Below, piece after piece: positions 26,923-36,316 of a stretch of DNA of 64,000 nucleotides. The stretch covers positions 1 through 64,000 of the forward strand of contig CALFSX010000010.1 in assembly GCA_937916515.1 (NCBI GenBank). The letters run 5' to 3'. The translations under genes and the position numbers were made by a program. The notes below the pieces were generated by a model. That model had not been told where the DNA came from. It saw only the letters and a list, made by a program, of their open reading frames with translations, and searched no databases. This DNA comes from an uncultured Planctomycetaceae bacterium. Its GTDB lineage: Bacteria; Planctomycetota; Planctomycetia; Planctomycetales; Planctomycetaceae. The first letter of the stretch is position 1, and each line of letters begins with the position of its first letter.

Positions 26923-29015
26923 TCAATGCAGAACATTACGTTAATCGCGAATTAAGCTGGTTGGAATTTAATCAGCGAGTACTGGATGAAGCCGCGGACG
27001 CATCTGTGCCGCTGCTTGAACGACTTCGTTTTCTGGCCATCACGTCATCAAACCTTGATGAATTCTTCATGGTGCGCATGGGCAGCCTGAGAACAGCCAT
27101 TCGACGAAACGAAACCGGTGTCGATCCCAGCGGCATGACCGTATCAAATCAGTTGGATGCTGCGGCAAAACGCATTCAACAAATGATGGACGTGCAATAC
27201 CGAATTTATCTGGAACAGCTTGAACCGGCGTTAGCACAAATCGGAATCAGGCGACGTCACGTGACGGAGTTGTCTGAGGCGCAATCGGAATTCGTCGAAC
27301 AACTGTTCGATGAACAGATTACGGCCATACTGACTCCAATTGCCGTTCACGACCCAGACAATTTCCCACTGTTGCTGGGACGGACGACAAACGTTGCCGT
27401 TCAGCTGGCCCCACTGAGTGAAGGCGATGACTATCGGTACGCCGTCATTCCATTTGGGCGATCAGATCTGCGATTCATCAGCCTGCCGGCGGAATCCGGC
27501 AAAGAATTCATTCTGGGTGAAGACGTTATTGCTCTACTTGTGCAACGATTCTTCCCTGGCGAAGAAATCGTATCCACGGTTCCGTTTCGCATCACCAGAA
27601 ATGCAGACCTAAGCGTTCGAGAAGAAGACGGCACCGATCTGCTTGCTGAAATGGAAGACGTTCTTGATGAACGCAAGGACAGTTTCTGTGTGCGGCTGGA
27701 AATTTCAGACCTTGTCACAGCTCCGATGCTGGTGTTTTTAAAGCAATTGTTCAAGTTGCGAAATCGCGACATCTATGTCGTGCCGGGACCTTCCGGTCTG
27801 GGGGACCTGATGCGGCTTTCTGATTTGTCGGGTTTTGAAAGTCACACCTACCCGAAGTGGCATGCGTGCGCTGCTCCGGGCATCGATCCGGGACAGTCGA
27901 TCTTCGACGCTATCAGAAGTAATGATCAACTACTGTACCATCCGTACGAATCTTTCGAACCAGTTGTCAGACTGGTCAAGGAAGCAGCCGTTGATCCGGA
28001 TGTCGTCGCCATCAAACAAACGCTTTATCGAACCAGCCGCAACAGCCCGATTGTGGAAGCACTAAAAACGGCCGCTGAAAATGGCAAAAACGTAACTGTA
28101 ATTGTTGAACTGAAAGCTCGGTTCGACGAAGCCCGAAACATTGAATGGGCCAAACAACTGGAACTGGCCGGCGTTCAGGTTATCTATGGGGTCCGCGGAC
28201 TTAAAACGCATGCCAAAGCGTGTGTTGTCGTGCGCCGCGAACCTCAGGGATTTCAACGATACTGCCATTTCGGAACCGGCAATTACAATGAAGCAACCGC
28301 AGGCATCTACACCGACATCAGCTACATGACGTGTAGTGAAGAACTCGGAAACGACGTCATCTCTTGGTTCAATGCCACCACCGGTTATTCACAGTTGCAG
28401 CAGTTCGACCAGCTCAACTCCGCACCAATTGGCCTGCGCGAAAAGCTGATGGAACTGATCAATTTCGAAGCGGAACGTTGTCGAAATCATTCTGATGGAG
28501 CGATCACCGCAAAATTCAACTCACTGGTCGATCCGCAGATTATTGATGCGTTGTACAAAGCATCGCAGGCTGGCGTTAAAATCCGGCTGAACATTCGAGG
28601 GATCTGCTGTTTGAAACCAGGAATTCCGGGTTTAAGCGAGAACATTGAAGTCATCAGCATCATCGATCGCTTTCTGGAACATGCTCGCATCTTCCATTTT
28701 CGCCATGGAGGCGACGATCAGGTGCTGATTTCCAGCGCTGACATGATGCCACGAAACCTTGATCGCCGTATTGAATTGCTGATACCAATTCTGGATGACG
28801 AATGTCGCCGCAAAGCGATTAACATCCTGAAGACGTGCATGAAAGACAACAGCAAGGCCAGAGTCATCCGTGCTGACGGTGGATTCAATGCCCCTAAAAT
28901 GTCTGCTGATACAGGGTTTCGGAGCCAGCAGGAGTTCCAACGCCAGGCAAAGGAAACGGAAAAAAACGCCAGCGAAGCGATGCGACGAATGTTTGTTCCA
29001 CTGGAACCAAATTAA
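26919..29015 (+). CDS. ppk1: Polyphosphate kinase 1
   Basis: The 698-residue protein begins 'YVNRELSWLEFNQRVL', the N-terminal signature of PPK1. The autophosphorylated His is in 'GLKTHAKACVVV' (His431), followed by 'HFGTGNYNEATAGIYTD' and, near the end, 'FRHGGDDQVLISSADMMPRNLDRR'. It builds polyphosphate from ATP, reversibly. The start is a GTG overlapping the ppx TGA (GTGA). The ppx-ppk order is the reverse of E. coli. Complete and probably active. Confidence 0.95.
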   Translation: MINAEHYVNRELSWLEFNQRVLDEAADASVPLLERLRFLAITSSNLDEFFMVRMGSLRTAIRRNETGVDPSGMTVSNQLDAAAKRIQQMMDVQYRIYLEQLEPALAQIGIRRRHVTELSEAQSEFVEQLFDEQITAILTPIAVHDPDNFPLLLGRTTNVAVQLAPLSEGDDYRYAVIPFGRSDLRFISLPAESGKEFILGEDVIALLVQRFFPGEEIVSTVPFRITRNADLSVREEDGTDLLAEMEDVLDERKDSFCVRLEISDLVTAPMLVFLKQLFKLRNRDIYVVPGPSGLGDLMRLSDLSGFESHTYPKWHACAAPGIDPGQSIFDAIRSNDQLLYHPYESFEPVVRLVKEAAVDPDVVAIKQTLYRTSRNSPIVEALKTAAENGKNVTVIVELKARFDEARNIEWAKQLELAGVQVIYGVRGLKTHAKACVVVRREPQGFQRYCHFGTGNYNEATAGIYTDISYMTCSEELGNDVISWFNATTGYSQLQQFDQLNSAPIGLREKLMELINFEAERCRNHSDGAITAKFNSLVDPQIIDALYKASQAGVKIRLNIRGICCLKPGIPGLSENIEVISIIDRFLEHARIFHFRHGGDDQVLISSADMMPRNLDRRIELLIPILDDECRRKAINILKTCMKDNSKARVIRADGGFNAPKMSADTGFRSQQEFQRQAKETEKNASEAMRRMFVPLEPN

Positions 29016-29107
29016 GACGAATTAATTGCTTAATGAAGCCTGCACCACAAATGGAAATAGAGGCTGATTCCCACAAACCAGTGAACCCGTCAAGGGAGAT
29101 GCCCTTC

Positions 29108-30127
29108 TCAGGGAACTCTGATCGGCAGCACAACAATGCTGCCTTCTCGATTGACGGTAATTGTGACTCGCTGACCTGATCGAATTCCGCCAAGTTCTTT
29201 CTGTAGACTTTCTACAGACTGAATAACAGCGTCATTCACCATCAGCACCAGGTCACCTCGACGAAATCCGCTTGCCTTCGCCGGTGATCCAGGAATCACG
29301 CGATCAATATAAGCGGGCGTGTTGTCCAGCACTTCCGGCATCAACGTAATGCCAAATGTGGATGTCAAACGTCGATCGGAAACGGGTGGCGAGTCTTTAA
29401 CCGGCTCTTTTGATGCGGCCACTCGCTCACCCGCTAAAATCGCGGCAACCACTGGTCGCAGAGTCTTCCAGGGAACAGCGTAATTCACCCACATATTACT
29501 GCCGCGATGCCGAATTTCTCGCCCAAGTAAACCCAGCGGCTCTCCATTAACTGACGTCAGCAGTCCTCCGGCGGCTCCGGAATTGTTTGTAATGGCATCC
29601 AGAATGTAGACGGGAGACTTCACGGGAAACTGCCATCGCCCCAGGCCAGCATCCAAAGTTGATTCGCAAGCGACAATTCCATGCACGACGGACACTGGTT
29701 CATTTCCAGTAGCGACATGAAAGACATTGCTGAAAGCATAAACAGATTGCCCAGGAAACACGGACCCCGGGGCTTGAATATCAACAAACGAAAACACGTC
29801 GTCGTCTTCACTATCAATCTTCAGAATTGCAAGATCGTGCTCCAGACTGGTGCCAACCACCTGAACACTAAACCGACGCCCATCGGCAACAACAGCCGTC
29901 AGAAAACCCGTATTAACCAGGTGATTCCATACGGTCGCAACGTGACCTTTGTCTGAAATCAACACGCCTGTACCGTAAGAATCCAGATTTCCAACACCGG
30001 CACCAAACAATTTCACAATGGAAGACTGCCGATCTACGATGACGACATCGGTTTGAGTCGTGTCAGCGAAAACATGGCTGCAAGTCAGCAGAACAACTGC
30101 GGAAACAAAAAACTTCAGGCTGCTCAC
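29108..30127 (-). CDS. HtrA-like PDZ protein with catalytic Ser replaced by Ala
   Basis: The 339-residue protein has a Sec signal peptide, a trypsin-like domain and one PDZ domain ('FGITLMPEVLDN...GSPAKASGFRRGDLVLMVND'). Catalytic His69 ('VWNHLVN') and Asp98 ('LEHDLAILKI') are kept. The serine loop reads 'NNSGAAGGLLTSVNGEPLG'. Aligned with 'NPGNSGGPL...GE..G' without gaps, the nucleophile Ser falls on Ala186. It is therefore probably an inactive protease acting as adaptor or regulator. The GTG start overlaps the stop of the active HtrA gene upstream by four bases, suggesting paired production. Confidence 0.85.
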   Translation of the reverse strand: MSSLKFFVSAVVLLTCSHVFADTTQTDVVIVDRQSSIVKLFGAGVGNLDSYGTGVLISDKGHVATVWNHLVNTGFLTAVVADGRRFSVQVVGTSLEHDLAILKIDSEDDDVFSFVDIQAPGSVFPGQSVYAFSNVFHVATGNEPVSVVHGIVACESTLDAGLGRWQFPVKSPVYILDAITNNSGAAGGLLTSVNGEPLGLLGREIRHRGSNMWVNYAVPWKTLRPVVAAILAGERVAASKEPVKDSPPVSDRRLTSTFGITLMPEVLDNTPAYIDRVIPGSPAKASGFRRGDLVLMVNDAVIQSVESLQKELGGIRSGQRVTITVNREGSIVVLPIRVP

Positions 30128-31905
30128 GATTTCACCTCACTGCCTGCCGCACCACTCATCGCCGCCCGAGCAGTCTTTCGCAATTCAAAGTTCAACACTT
30201 CCAACCATGTCACTTCTTCGGTATCGCTGTTAACGACGCCAATTTCTTGGGGCCACGGTATTTCCCCGCTGGTGTCCCAATCGCGAAAACGAAGCCGTGA
30301 TTCATCGTTGCCAACACCAATTAAAGTGTCAACGCCGATCGGAAGAGGCGAACGATCATCGAAATACCAGCGAACAACGCGAGCATCGTCCTGTATAACG
30401 ATAACCCGCACAGTTTCCCCAGACGGCTGAAGCGTGTCCGTGCCGTGATAATGGACGCTTGAAAACAGTGACAGATCATTAAGAAAAAGTCTGTGCAGCT
30501 GCATTGTGCCAGTTAACAAGCCCCAGAATTCCAATGGTTCATTGGACGCATCCAGCTTGTCAATTTGCTGGTGAGAAATTGGCCAGTTGTCTCCCAGTAG
30601 CCCAGCAGCTGTTGCACCAACCAGCAGTTCTCCTGGCGTTTCAATTTTCGCTACAGGATGCTTTAGCTGTAAAACCCATGTTGAAGTGCCCCCCGTTGAA
30701 CCGGCACTGAGCATTTGTTGCAGCGGAACAAGAATCCGATCCTGCATTTGCTGATTGTAATAGAAATTGGCAAACCCTTTTTTCTCAACAAACAAATGAG
30801 CGTACTCCGGCGGAACCACCGCTTCCTCCTCGGCATGAGGATCTTCCGGGTTCGGCTGGCCATCAGGGTCTTCCGGGCGTTTGGGTTCAGCTTCCTGAGG
30901 TATGGGCGGAGCTGCTTCAAATCCGTGCAGCGGGCTTAGCCGCACATAGACCTTGCGGACACCTTCACGATTTCGATACGTCATTGGAACACGTGTACCA
31001 GCCGGATAGATCCCAAGAATATTTTTCAAGTCATTGGCACTTTTCAGCGAGCGATCTCCGAAAGAAATCAGTTCATCGCCTGGTCGCAGTCCTCGACGCC
31101 ACGCGTCAGAAATCTGAGACACCTCCTGAACTTCAATCAGTCCATCGGATGAAGTGGTGACAGTGAAATCCGTTCGTCCATGATCCACGATTCGACCGGA
31201 CTTTAGCTGGTCGATAAACAACTGAATCTGTCGGACGGAAATGGCATAGGCTGCTCCCGAATTAATGCGGCCGCGCTTTTCGAATGATGCTCGACCGTTA
31301 ATGCCAATCCATCGCCCATTGATATCGAACAACGGCCCACCGGAATTTCCGGGGTTGATGGACGCGTCGATCTGAATGCAATCTGTGTATTCCAGGAACG
31401 AATTCGCCGGATACTGATAGCGATTAACGCCGCTAACAATGCCGTAGGTAACCGTTGGCGTAAAATCCGACGCCAATAAGAAAGGATTCCCCAACGCCAG
31501 AACTTCGTCTCCGGCTTTCACAAGATCGCTGTTACCGGGTGTGCAAAACGGAAAGTCTTCTCGACCCAGCAGCTTAATCAACGCCACGTCACCTGTGGGA
31601 TCGATCCCTACAATCACGGCGTCATACACTCGACCATCGTTGAGGCCACACTTCATAAAGTTGCCGGAACCGGACGTTACGTGGTAGTTACTGATCGCGT
31701 ACCCGTCAGCAGAAATCAGCACGCCAGAACCACCGCCTCCACCACCGGGCGGCATAACGCAAACAACAGAAGGCGAAATACGCCTGATCGTTTCGATACG
31801 ACTCTTCTGTTTCTGTTCAACGGAAACCACTTCCTGCCCAATGCCAGTGGAAGAGATCAGCAGAACAGTTGCGATAGACAAAGATCGAACAACGCGGAAA
31901 TTCAT
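30124..31905 (-). CDS. HtrA/DegP-like serine protease with PDZ and extra C-terminal domain
   Basis: The 593-residue protein has a signal peptide, a Gly-run 'GGGGGGSGVLIS' and a complete trypsin-like triad: His75 ('SNYHVTSG'), Asp107 ('PTGDVALIKL') and Ser188 ('INPGNSGGPLFD'). One PDZ domain ('AWRRGLRPGDELISF') follows. A Pro/Glu-rich linker around residues 330-370 leads to about 220 residues I do not recognise. I chose the ATG at 31905 since it starts the signal peptide; the track adds 33 residues. It is likely periplasmic. It lies 10 bases after an NPCBM gene and overlaps the pseudoprotease gene. Confidence 0.9.
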   Translation of the reverse strand: MNFRVVRSLSIATVLLISSTGIGQEVVSVEQKQKSRIETIRRISPSVVCVMPPGGGGGGSGVLISADGYAISNYHVTSGSGNFMKCGLNDGRVYDAVIVGIDPTGDVALIKLLGREDFPFCTPGNSDLVKAGDEVLALGNPFLLASDFTPTVTYGIVSGVNRYQYPANSFLEYTDCIQIDASINPGNSGGPLFDINGRWIGINGRASFEKRGRINSGAAYAISVRQIQLFIDQLKSGRIVDHGRTDFTVTTSSDGLIEVQEVSQISDAWRRGLRPGDELISFGDRSLKSANDLKNILGIYPAGTRVPMTYRNREGVRKVYVRLSPLHGFEAAPPIPQEAEPKRPEDPDGQPNPEDPHAEEEAVVPPEYAHLFVEKKGFANFYYNQQMQDRILVPLQQMLSAGSTGGTSTWVLQLKHPVAKIETPGELLVGATAAGLLGDNWPISHQQIDKLDASNEPLEFWGLLTGTMQLHRLFLNDLSLFSSVHYHGTDTLQPSGETVRVIVIQDDARVVRWYFDDRSPLPIGVDTLIGVGNDESRLRFRDWDTSGEIPWPQEIGVVNSDTEEVTWLEVLNFELRKTARAAMSGAAGSEVKS

Positions 31906-31915
31906 AAGACGGAAC

Positions 31916-33199
31916 TTATTTTTGAGTTGTATCAACAACCAGTTTGGCGTCGGCAAGATCCAGATAGTCACACATGCTGGAGCCATCCCCAAAATCGACA
32001 ACAATCGTCAAAGTGTTGGCCCCCTTCAGGTTTAAATCCAGAGGAATGGGGGCTTCTCGAGCACCGATCAGTTTTTGAAAAACGGACTCTCCATCCACAA
32101 GTATTTTCAATTCCACGGCTGTATCCGGAGCCCCCTTTTGCTGATTGAAGGCCACGTCGTCGTCGACACCCAGGACTGCTTTCAGGCTGGAATATTTACC
32201 ATCCAACGCGTATTCAATGGTGGCACTTGGAAAAATGCACAGGCCCTTTTGATAGCGACGACCACGCAACGTTAGCGGTGGACGACCACTGTTGGGGAAT
32301 CGATCGCGAGACATACGCCACTGACTGGAAAGTCCCGTCCGACTGCCGCGATCTTCGTCGAACAACGGGCCCCATTCTTTACCATCAGGATCCAATCCCG
32401 CATATTGCTCCAGAATCGGCTGCAGGTCAGAAAGATAATTCAATCGCCCGCTGCTGAAGTCAACAGAAAGCACGGCGCTAACAGGAATCTGTAGTCGTTG
32501 GCCCCAGCCGGATTCCACCTGAAACATCGAATCACTCATTGTGACTGAACTTCCACTCAGTATGGAACCATCCATAAGCTGCAGTGAAAGCGGCGTGCTT
32601 GATCGCTGAGCACTGTTTTTCACGTCAGCAAACACAACACCCACAACTCGCGGGCGAGGCACGGGAATTTCATTGCCATCAAACAAGAAGGCGACGGATT
32701 CTGCGCTAACCGAACCGACAACCCCAGACAGAAAGTCGAGCCCCACTCCGTCCTTTTTCTGCACGATCAGCATGTCTTTCTCATTGCTGCGTTGCAGATA
32801 GGCGTCCCATTGCAAAACCCAATCGGGATTCATCGGTTGCAACAAGGCTGCTCTAACAGCTGATCGGGCGAAGTTCAATGTCCCCAGCAACTCCGACACC
32901 GATCGAACGTCCGTCGCGTCGCTGGAAATTTTGTCAACAGGAATCGACGACTTGTCTGCAAGGACGACTCTTAAAGTCTGTCCGGATCCAGCCACGGCAG
33001 CGTCTGCCGCCAGCGTCAGTTCCAGAGCGTCTGCCAACGGCACATTTACAGCCTTGCCACCCGTAGCTTCCAGAACGACCTGCTGCTGATCAATTGATTT
33101 CAGCGTGCCAACAAATCGACTTCCATCCAGTGTTGCAACTTCAGCATCAGGCATCAGCAACTGCAGCAAGACAGCTATTTTGACTAACGAAATTAACAT
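31916..33199 (-). CDS. Secreted NPCBM-domain protein
   Basis: The 427-residue protein has a short hydrophobic leader ('LVKIAVLLQLLMPDAEV'), a region of repeated beta-strand 'DGSxxxG' units in the first 270 residues, and a C-terminal NPCBM-type carbohydrate-binding domain ('GLCIFPSATIEYALDGKYSSLKAVLGVDD'). NPCBM domains bind glycans and usually accompany glycosidases; no catalytic domain is seen here. It is packed tightly with HtrA (10 bases) and so may be a client or sensor part of this envelope cluster. Confidence 0.8.
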   Translation of the reverse strand: MLISLVKIAVLLQLLMPDAEVATLDGSRFVGTLKSIDQQQVVLEATGGKAVNVPLADALELTLAADAAVAGSGQTLRVVLADKSSIPVDKISSDATDVRSVSELLGTLNFARSAVRAALLQPMNPDWVLQWDAYLQRSNEKDMLIVQKKDGVGLDFLSGVVGSVSAESVAFLFDGNEIPVPRPRVVGVVFADVKNSAQRSSTPLSLQLMDGSILSGSSVTMSDSMFQVESGWGQRLQIPVSAVLSVDFSSGRLNYLSDLQPILEQYAGLDPDGKEWGPLFDEDRGSRTGLSSQWRMSRDRFPNSGRPPLTLRGRRYQKGLCIFPSATIEYALDGKYSSLKAVLGVDDDVAFNQQKGAPDTAVELKILVDGESVFQKLIGAREAPIPLDLNLKGANTLTIVVDFGDGSSMCDYLDLADAKLVVDTTQK

Positions 33200-33257
33200 A
33201 CCGCTCCATCACTTAACAAATACAAATCAACAACCCAACCTCAATACCCGTCACAAA

Positions 33258-34346
33258 TCACTGCTTCTGTTCGGCCAGTTTCTTTGAAAACCTGCCAATC
33301 TGATCAAGGAAGTTTGCGGGAAGCTTGCGACGAATTAACTCGCGAGCTTTGGCTTCAGCCTGTTTGTCAAGCATTCCCCACTTCCCTTCCTCTTTCAGGT
33401 TCTTTCTATCGGCGATTCCTTCCGCAGGACCGCCTTTGATCTGACTCTGATCTGCTCCCTGAGTGCCCTGGGCCTGATTTTGCTGCGATCCGCTGGAATT
33501 GCCTCCACCCTGCTGCTGTTGGTTTTGTTTTTCCATGTCTTCCAGCAACTTGTCAATGGCGGCGATTACGGCATCTTCCTGCTTCTGAGTACCTTCGTCA
33601 GACTTTCCCAGATCCAGTCGACGCTCAACATCGTTCATCAGTCTCTCGACCTGGTTTAAACCGTCCTCCGATCGCCCAACCAGATCCTGTTGCATCATCT
33701 CCGCAACAACTCGAAAACGAGCTGGAACGTCCAAAGTGTTATTCAGCAACAGAGACAAGCTGTCCAGCGCATCTGATCGCTGCAGCAATTCCGCCTCACA
33801 AATTGCTCGATAAAACAACAGTGATGCTGGGTCGACAGCAGCATCCGGATCAAGCGACTTCAGAATCCGTAACGCGTCATCATAGTAGCGATGCTGCACC
33901 AGCCAGCGAGCTGAAAACAGTTGCACCTGTGTCTGAAAAAAATCCGCACCGCGAATGCCGTCATAGACAAGCGGAACCAGAGGCCCTGCCCCATACGTCG
34001 CCGTGACCAGTCGTTTGACAGATGCATCCACCTCAGCAAACGATTGCACAACCAGATCCAATAGTTCTTCGCCACTAAGCTGCGCAATCGCAGAATTGTC
34101 GGCCCAAACCTGTGTCACCTTACCAAGCAACTCACCATCCTGTCCGGTGGAAGCCAGCCAGCCAAGCAATTCACTTCTCACCTGGTCAGAACCCATTTTC
34201 GCAAACGTCACTGCGGCCTGTTCGCCGCCACCGCTGTTTACCGGATCCTGCGAACGCACCATGCCACCAGACATCACAAACACGCAGCACACCGACAGCA
34301 TCAGTCGCTGGCCGACACCACAAGTCGCTTGCCTAAAACCAGTCAT
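33258..34346 (-). CDS. Secreted protein of the MoxR/vWA cluster, unknown function
   Basis: The 362-residue protein has an N-terminal hydrophobic segment consistent with a signal peptide. A helical, TPR-like middle ('RWLVQHRYYDDALRILKSLDPDA') follows. A Gln/Gly/Ser-rich stretch ('QNQQQQGGGNSSGSQQNQ') precedes a conserved-looking charged C-terminus ending near 'LPANFLDQIGRFSKKLAEQ'. I do not recognise a family by name. The ATG overlaps the stop of the upstream gene by four bases. Confidence 0.75.
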   Translation of the reverse strand: MTGFRQATCGVGQRLMLSVCCVFVMSGGMVRSQDPVNSGGGEQAAVTFAKMGSDQVRSELLGWLASTGQDGELLGKVTQVWADNSAIAQLSGEELLDLVVQSFAEVDASVKRLVTATYGAGPLVPLVYDGIRGADFFQTQVQLFSARWLVQHRYYDDALRILKSLDPDAAVDPASLLFYRAICEAELLQRSDALDSLSLLLNNTLDVPARFRVVAEMMQQDLVGRSEDGLNQVERLMNDVERRLDLGKSDEGTQKQEDAVIAAIDKLLEDMEKQNQQQQGGGNSSGSQQNQAQGTQGADQSQIKGGPAEGIADRKNLKEEGKWGMLDKQAEAKARELIRRKLPANFLDQIGRFSKKLAEQKQ

Positions 34347-36154
34347 TGCGAATCCTTCATCTTCAAAGCCAGCTCCCCTGCGGAATCGGCAAGTCGCTGT
34401 TGACGACTTGCCAATTCAACCAACTGCTCCTGCAGGTCAGCCATATCGTTTGAAGAAGCTTCCGGAATTAAATCATTGACCTGCCTTGTTCGCCGATTCA
34501 CTCGCAACTGCAAAGATCGCAGCACCTTAATTTCCTGCATCAGATCAACCAGATCCTGCTTCTGCTGCTGACCAGATGGAGGCGGCTGTTGCTGCTGTTG
34601 TTTCATTTCCGCCATTTCACGCTGCGTCGTTTCAACCAGCTCCTTAAGAGCTTCAATGACATCGGTTTCCATCGACAATGTCAACGTGTCGGCCTTTGTC
34701 TGCTGTAAGCGTTCGGCGATTTTCCCCATATCCGCTTCGATGTCTTCCACCGCCAACAGTATCGAAACCGACGTCCCGTCTTCTCGAAGCAGCGAAGTTG
34801 TATAGCTGCATTCGCGAGTTAATTCGTTTTGTTGCTGAGACAGTGCTCGACACGCGTTAATCGCGTTGTCTAACCATTCTGATCGAGGCGTCGCGGACAG
34901 GTCTGAGGTGGCCCCCATAATCTGAGTCTGCATCGCCAGCAGTCGCTGAAAACGAGCCTCCAATGCGGCAAGCGTCATTTCCTTTTCTTCTTCGCGAAGC
35001 TGGTTCAGTAATTTTTCGAGTTCATTCGCTGCTTTTTGCAATTCGCTGATGGCGTCATCCTGCTTCGCAATCGCCTGTTCTTTTTTTTGCTCTTTCAACA
35101 GATCCAAAGCTTCCTGCATCATTTTTTTGGCAGTGCTAAGATTTTCTTTCCCCTGAGTCTGTTCCGTTTCGTCTTCTTCTTTTTGTTCCTGTTTTCCACT
35201 GTTTGAACTCTGCTGCTGGCTTTCAGAATCCCCCTTGGGCGAAGACGACTGATTTTCAGATGACGGGCTTTCGCTGCCATCCTTCGGGCTGTTCTGTTCA
35301 TCAGACGGCTTACTGTCCGATGGCTGACCTTCCGATGACTTTTTACCAGGTTTTGAGTTGTCGTCCTTCGATTCGCCTTCGCTCTGCTTGTCAGATTCTT
35401 CTGTATCAGCGTTCTTTGCCTCTGCTTGTTCAGTATCTGAATCTTCCGCATTGGCAGCTTTGTCGGATGGCTTGCCGTCGGCCTTGTCTGACTTTGACTT
35501 CGCCGAGTTTGCACCGGAATTCTCAGCTTCTGATTCCGATTCACTCGATGCGTCAGACTTGCCGGGATTGTCGTGCTTCTCAATGTCGTCCAGAATCTTG
35601 TCTGTCTTGCGAATTGCCTCCTGTTGTGCAGGAGCGGCGCTGGAAGGGGCCTCTGAATTTTGAGCTCTGGCCCTGGCAGCTCGTTCTTCCAGCATGACGT
35701 TGTTAACGTCTTTCAAAAGGTTGTTAAGCCGCTCTCGTTCACGTTCCACGGAACTCATGCGATCTTCGCTTTGAAGCAACTTTAACAGTCCCTTCAGGCT
35801 GGCTGTGACAGCCTTCTGCTTTTCAACTGCGCTGCCAAATTCCGATCGTTCAAGATCTAACGAGATGGTCTCAAGAGCTGGACTAATCCCCTGCTCACGC
35901 CCGAGGCTGATGGCCCGACGAAGCAGCTCAGCACGTTCCGGGTCGTCATAGCCAAGCATGTCGGCCATCTGAGAAAGAACGCGTTCAAACCGAGCAAACC
36001 GACCACTGATCGCTTCCTGCTCATTCTTCAGTTTCTGACTGGCTGATATTCCGTTCTCGTCGGCAAGCCCCACATTGAAACCACCTGCAGCAGCCGCAAC
36101 GGTAACAACAGACAAAATCAGAAGGCGGCGAATATCCAGGTTGGCGTGTTCCAT
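34343..36154 (-). CDS. Exported coiled-coil protein with acidic Ser/Lys-rich region
   Basis: About 603 residues. A signal-like segment ('RRLLILSVVTVAAAAGG') is followed by helical heptads. A long very polar stretch rich in Ser, Asp, Glu, Lys and Asn covers roughly residues 170-340. Coiled-coil segments rich in Gln and Glu extend to the C-terminus ('EMKQQQQQPPPSGQQQ'). No catalytic motif is visible. The ATG at 36154 is preferred over the track's 36301, which would bury the signal segment 50 residues in. It overlaps the next gene by four bases. Confidence 0.75.
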   Translation of the reverse strand: MEHANLDIRRLLILSVVTVAAAAGGFNVGLADENGISASQKLKNEQEAISGRFARFERVLSQMADMLGYDDPERAELLRRAISLGREQGISPALETISLDLERSEFGSAVEKQKAVTASLKGLLKLLQSEDRMSSVERERERLNNLLKDVNNVMLEERAARARAQNSEAPSSAAPAQQEAIRKTDKILDDIEKHDNPGKSDASSESESEAENSGANSAKSKSDKADGKPSDKAANAEDSDTEQAEAKNADTEESDKQSEGESKDDNSKPGKKSSEGQPSDSKPSDEQNSPKDGSESPSSENQSSSPKGDSESQQQSSNSGKQEQKEEDETEQTQGKENLSTAKKMMQEALDLLKEQKKEQAIAKQDDAISELQKAANELEKLLNQLREEEKEMTLAALEARFQRLLAMQTQIMGATSDLSATPRSEWLDNAINACRALSQQQNELTRECSYTTSLLREDGTSVSILLAVEDIEADMGKIAERLQQTKADTLTLSMETDVIEALKELVETTQREMAEMKQQQQQPPPSGQQQKQDLVDLMQEIKVLRSLQLRVNRRTRQVNDLIPEASSNDMADLQEQLVELASRQQRLADSAGELALKMKDSQ

Positions 36155-36316
36155 TTGATAAGCTCGATCAGCAACCAGCCTGGTCTGCATGCTCAATGAC
36201 GTTACACGTTTTGTAAACATAACTGCGACCTTCACTAAACGCACACACGCGTCAATGCTCTCAAACGCCAAACTGCGATCTTCAAAATTCTTCACATGCA
36301 CATCACATCAATTCGG

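Noticed and set aside
35119-35697. ORFs on both strands rich in Ser/Arg/Thr
   Set aside because: They are frame shadows of the low-complexity region of the coiled-coil protein gene.
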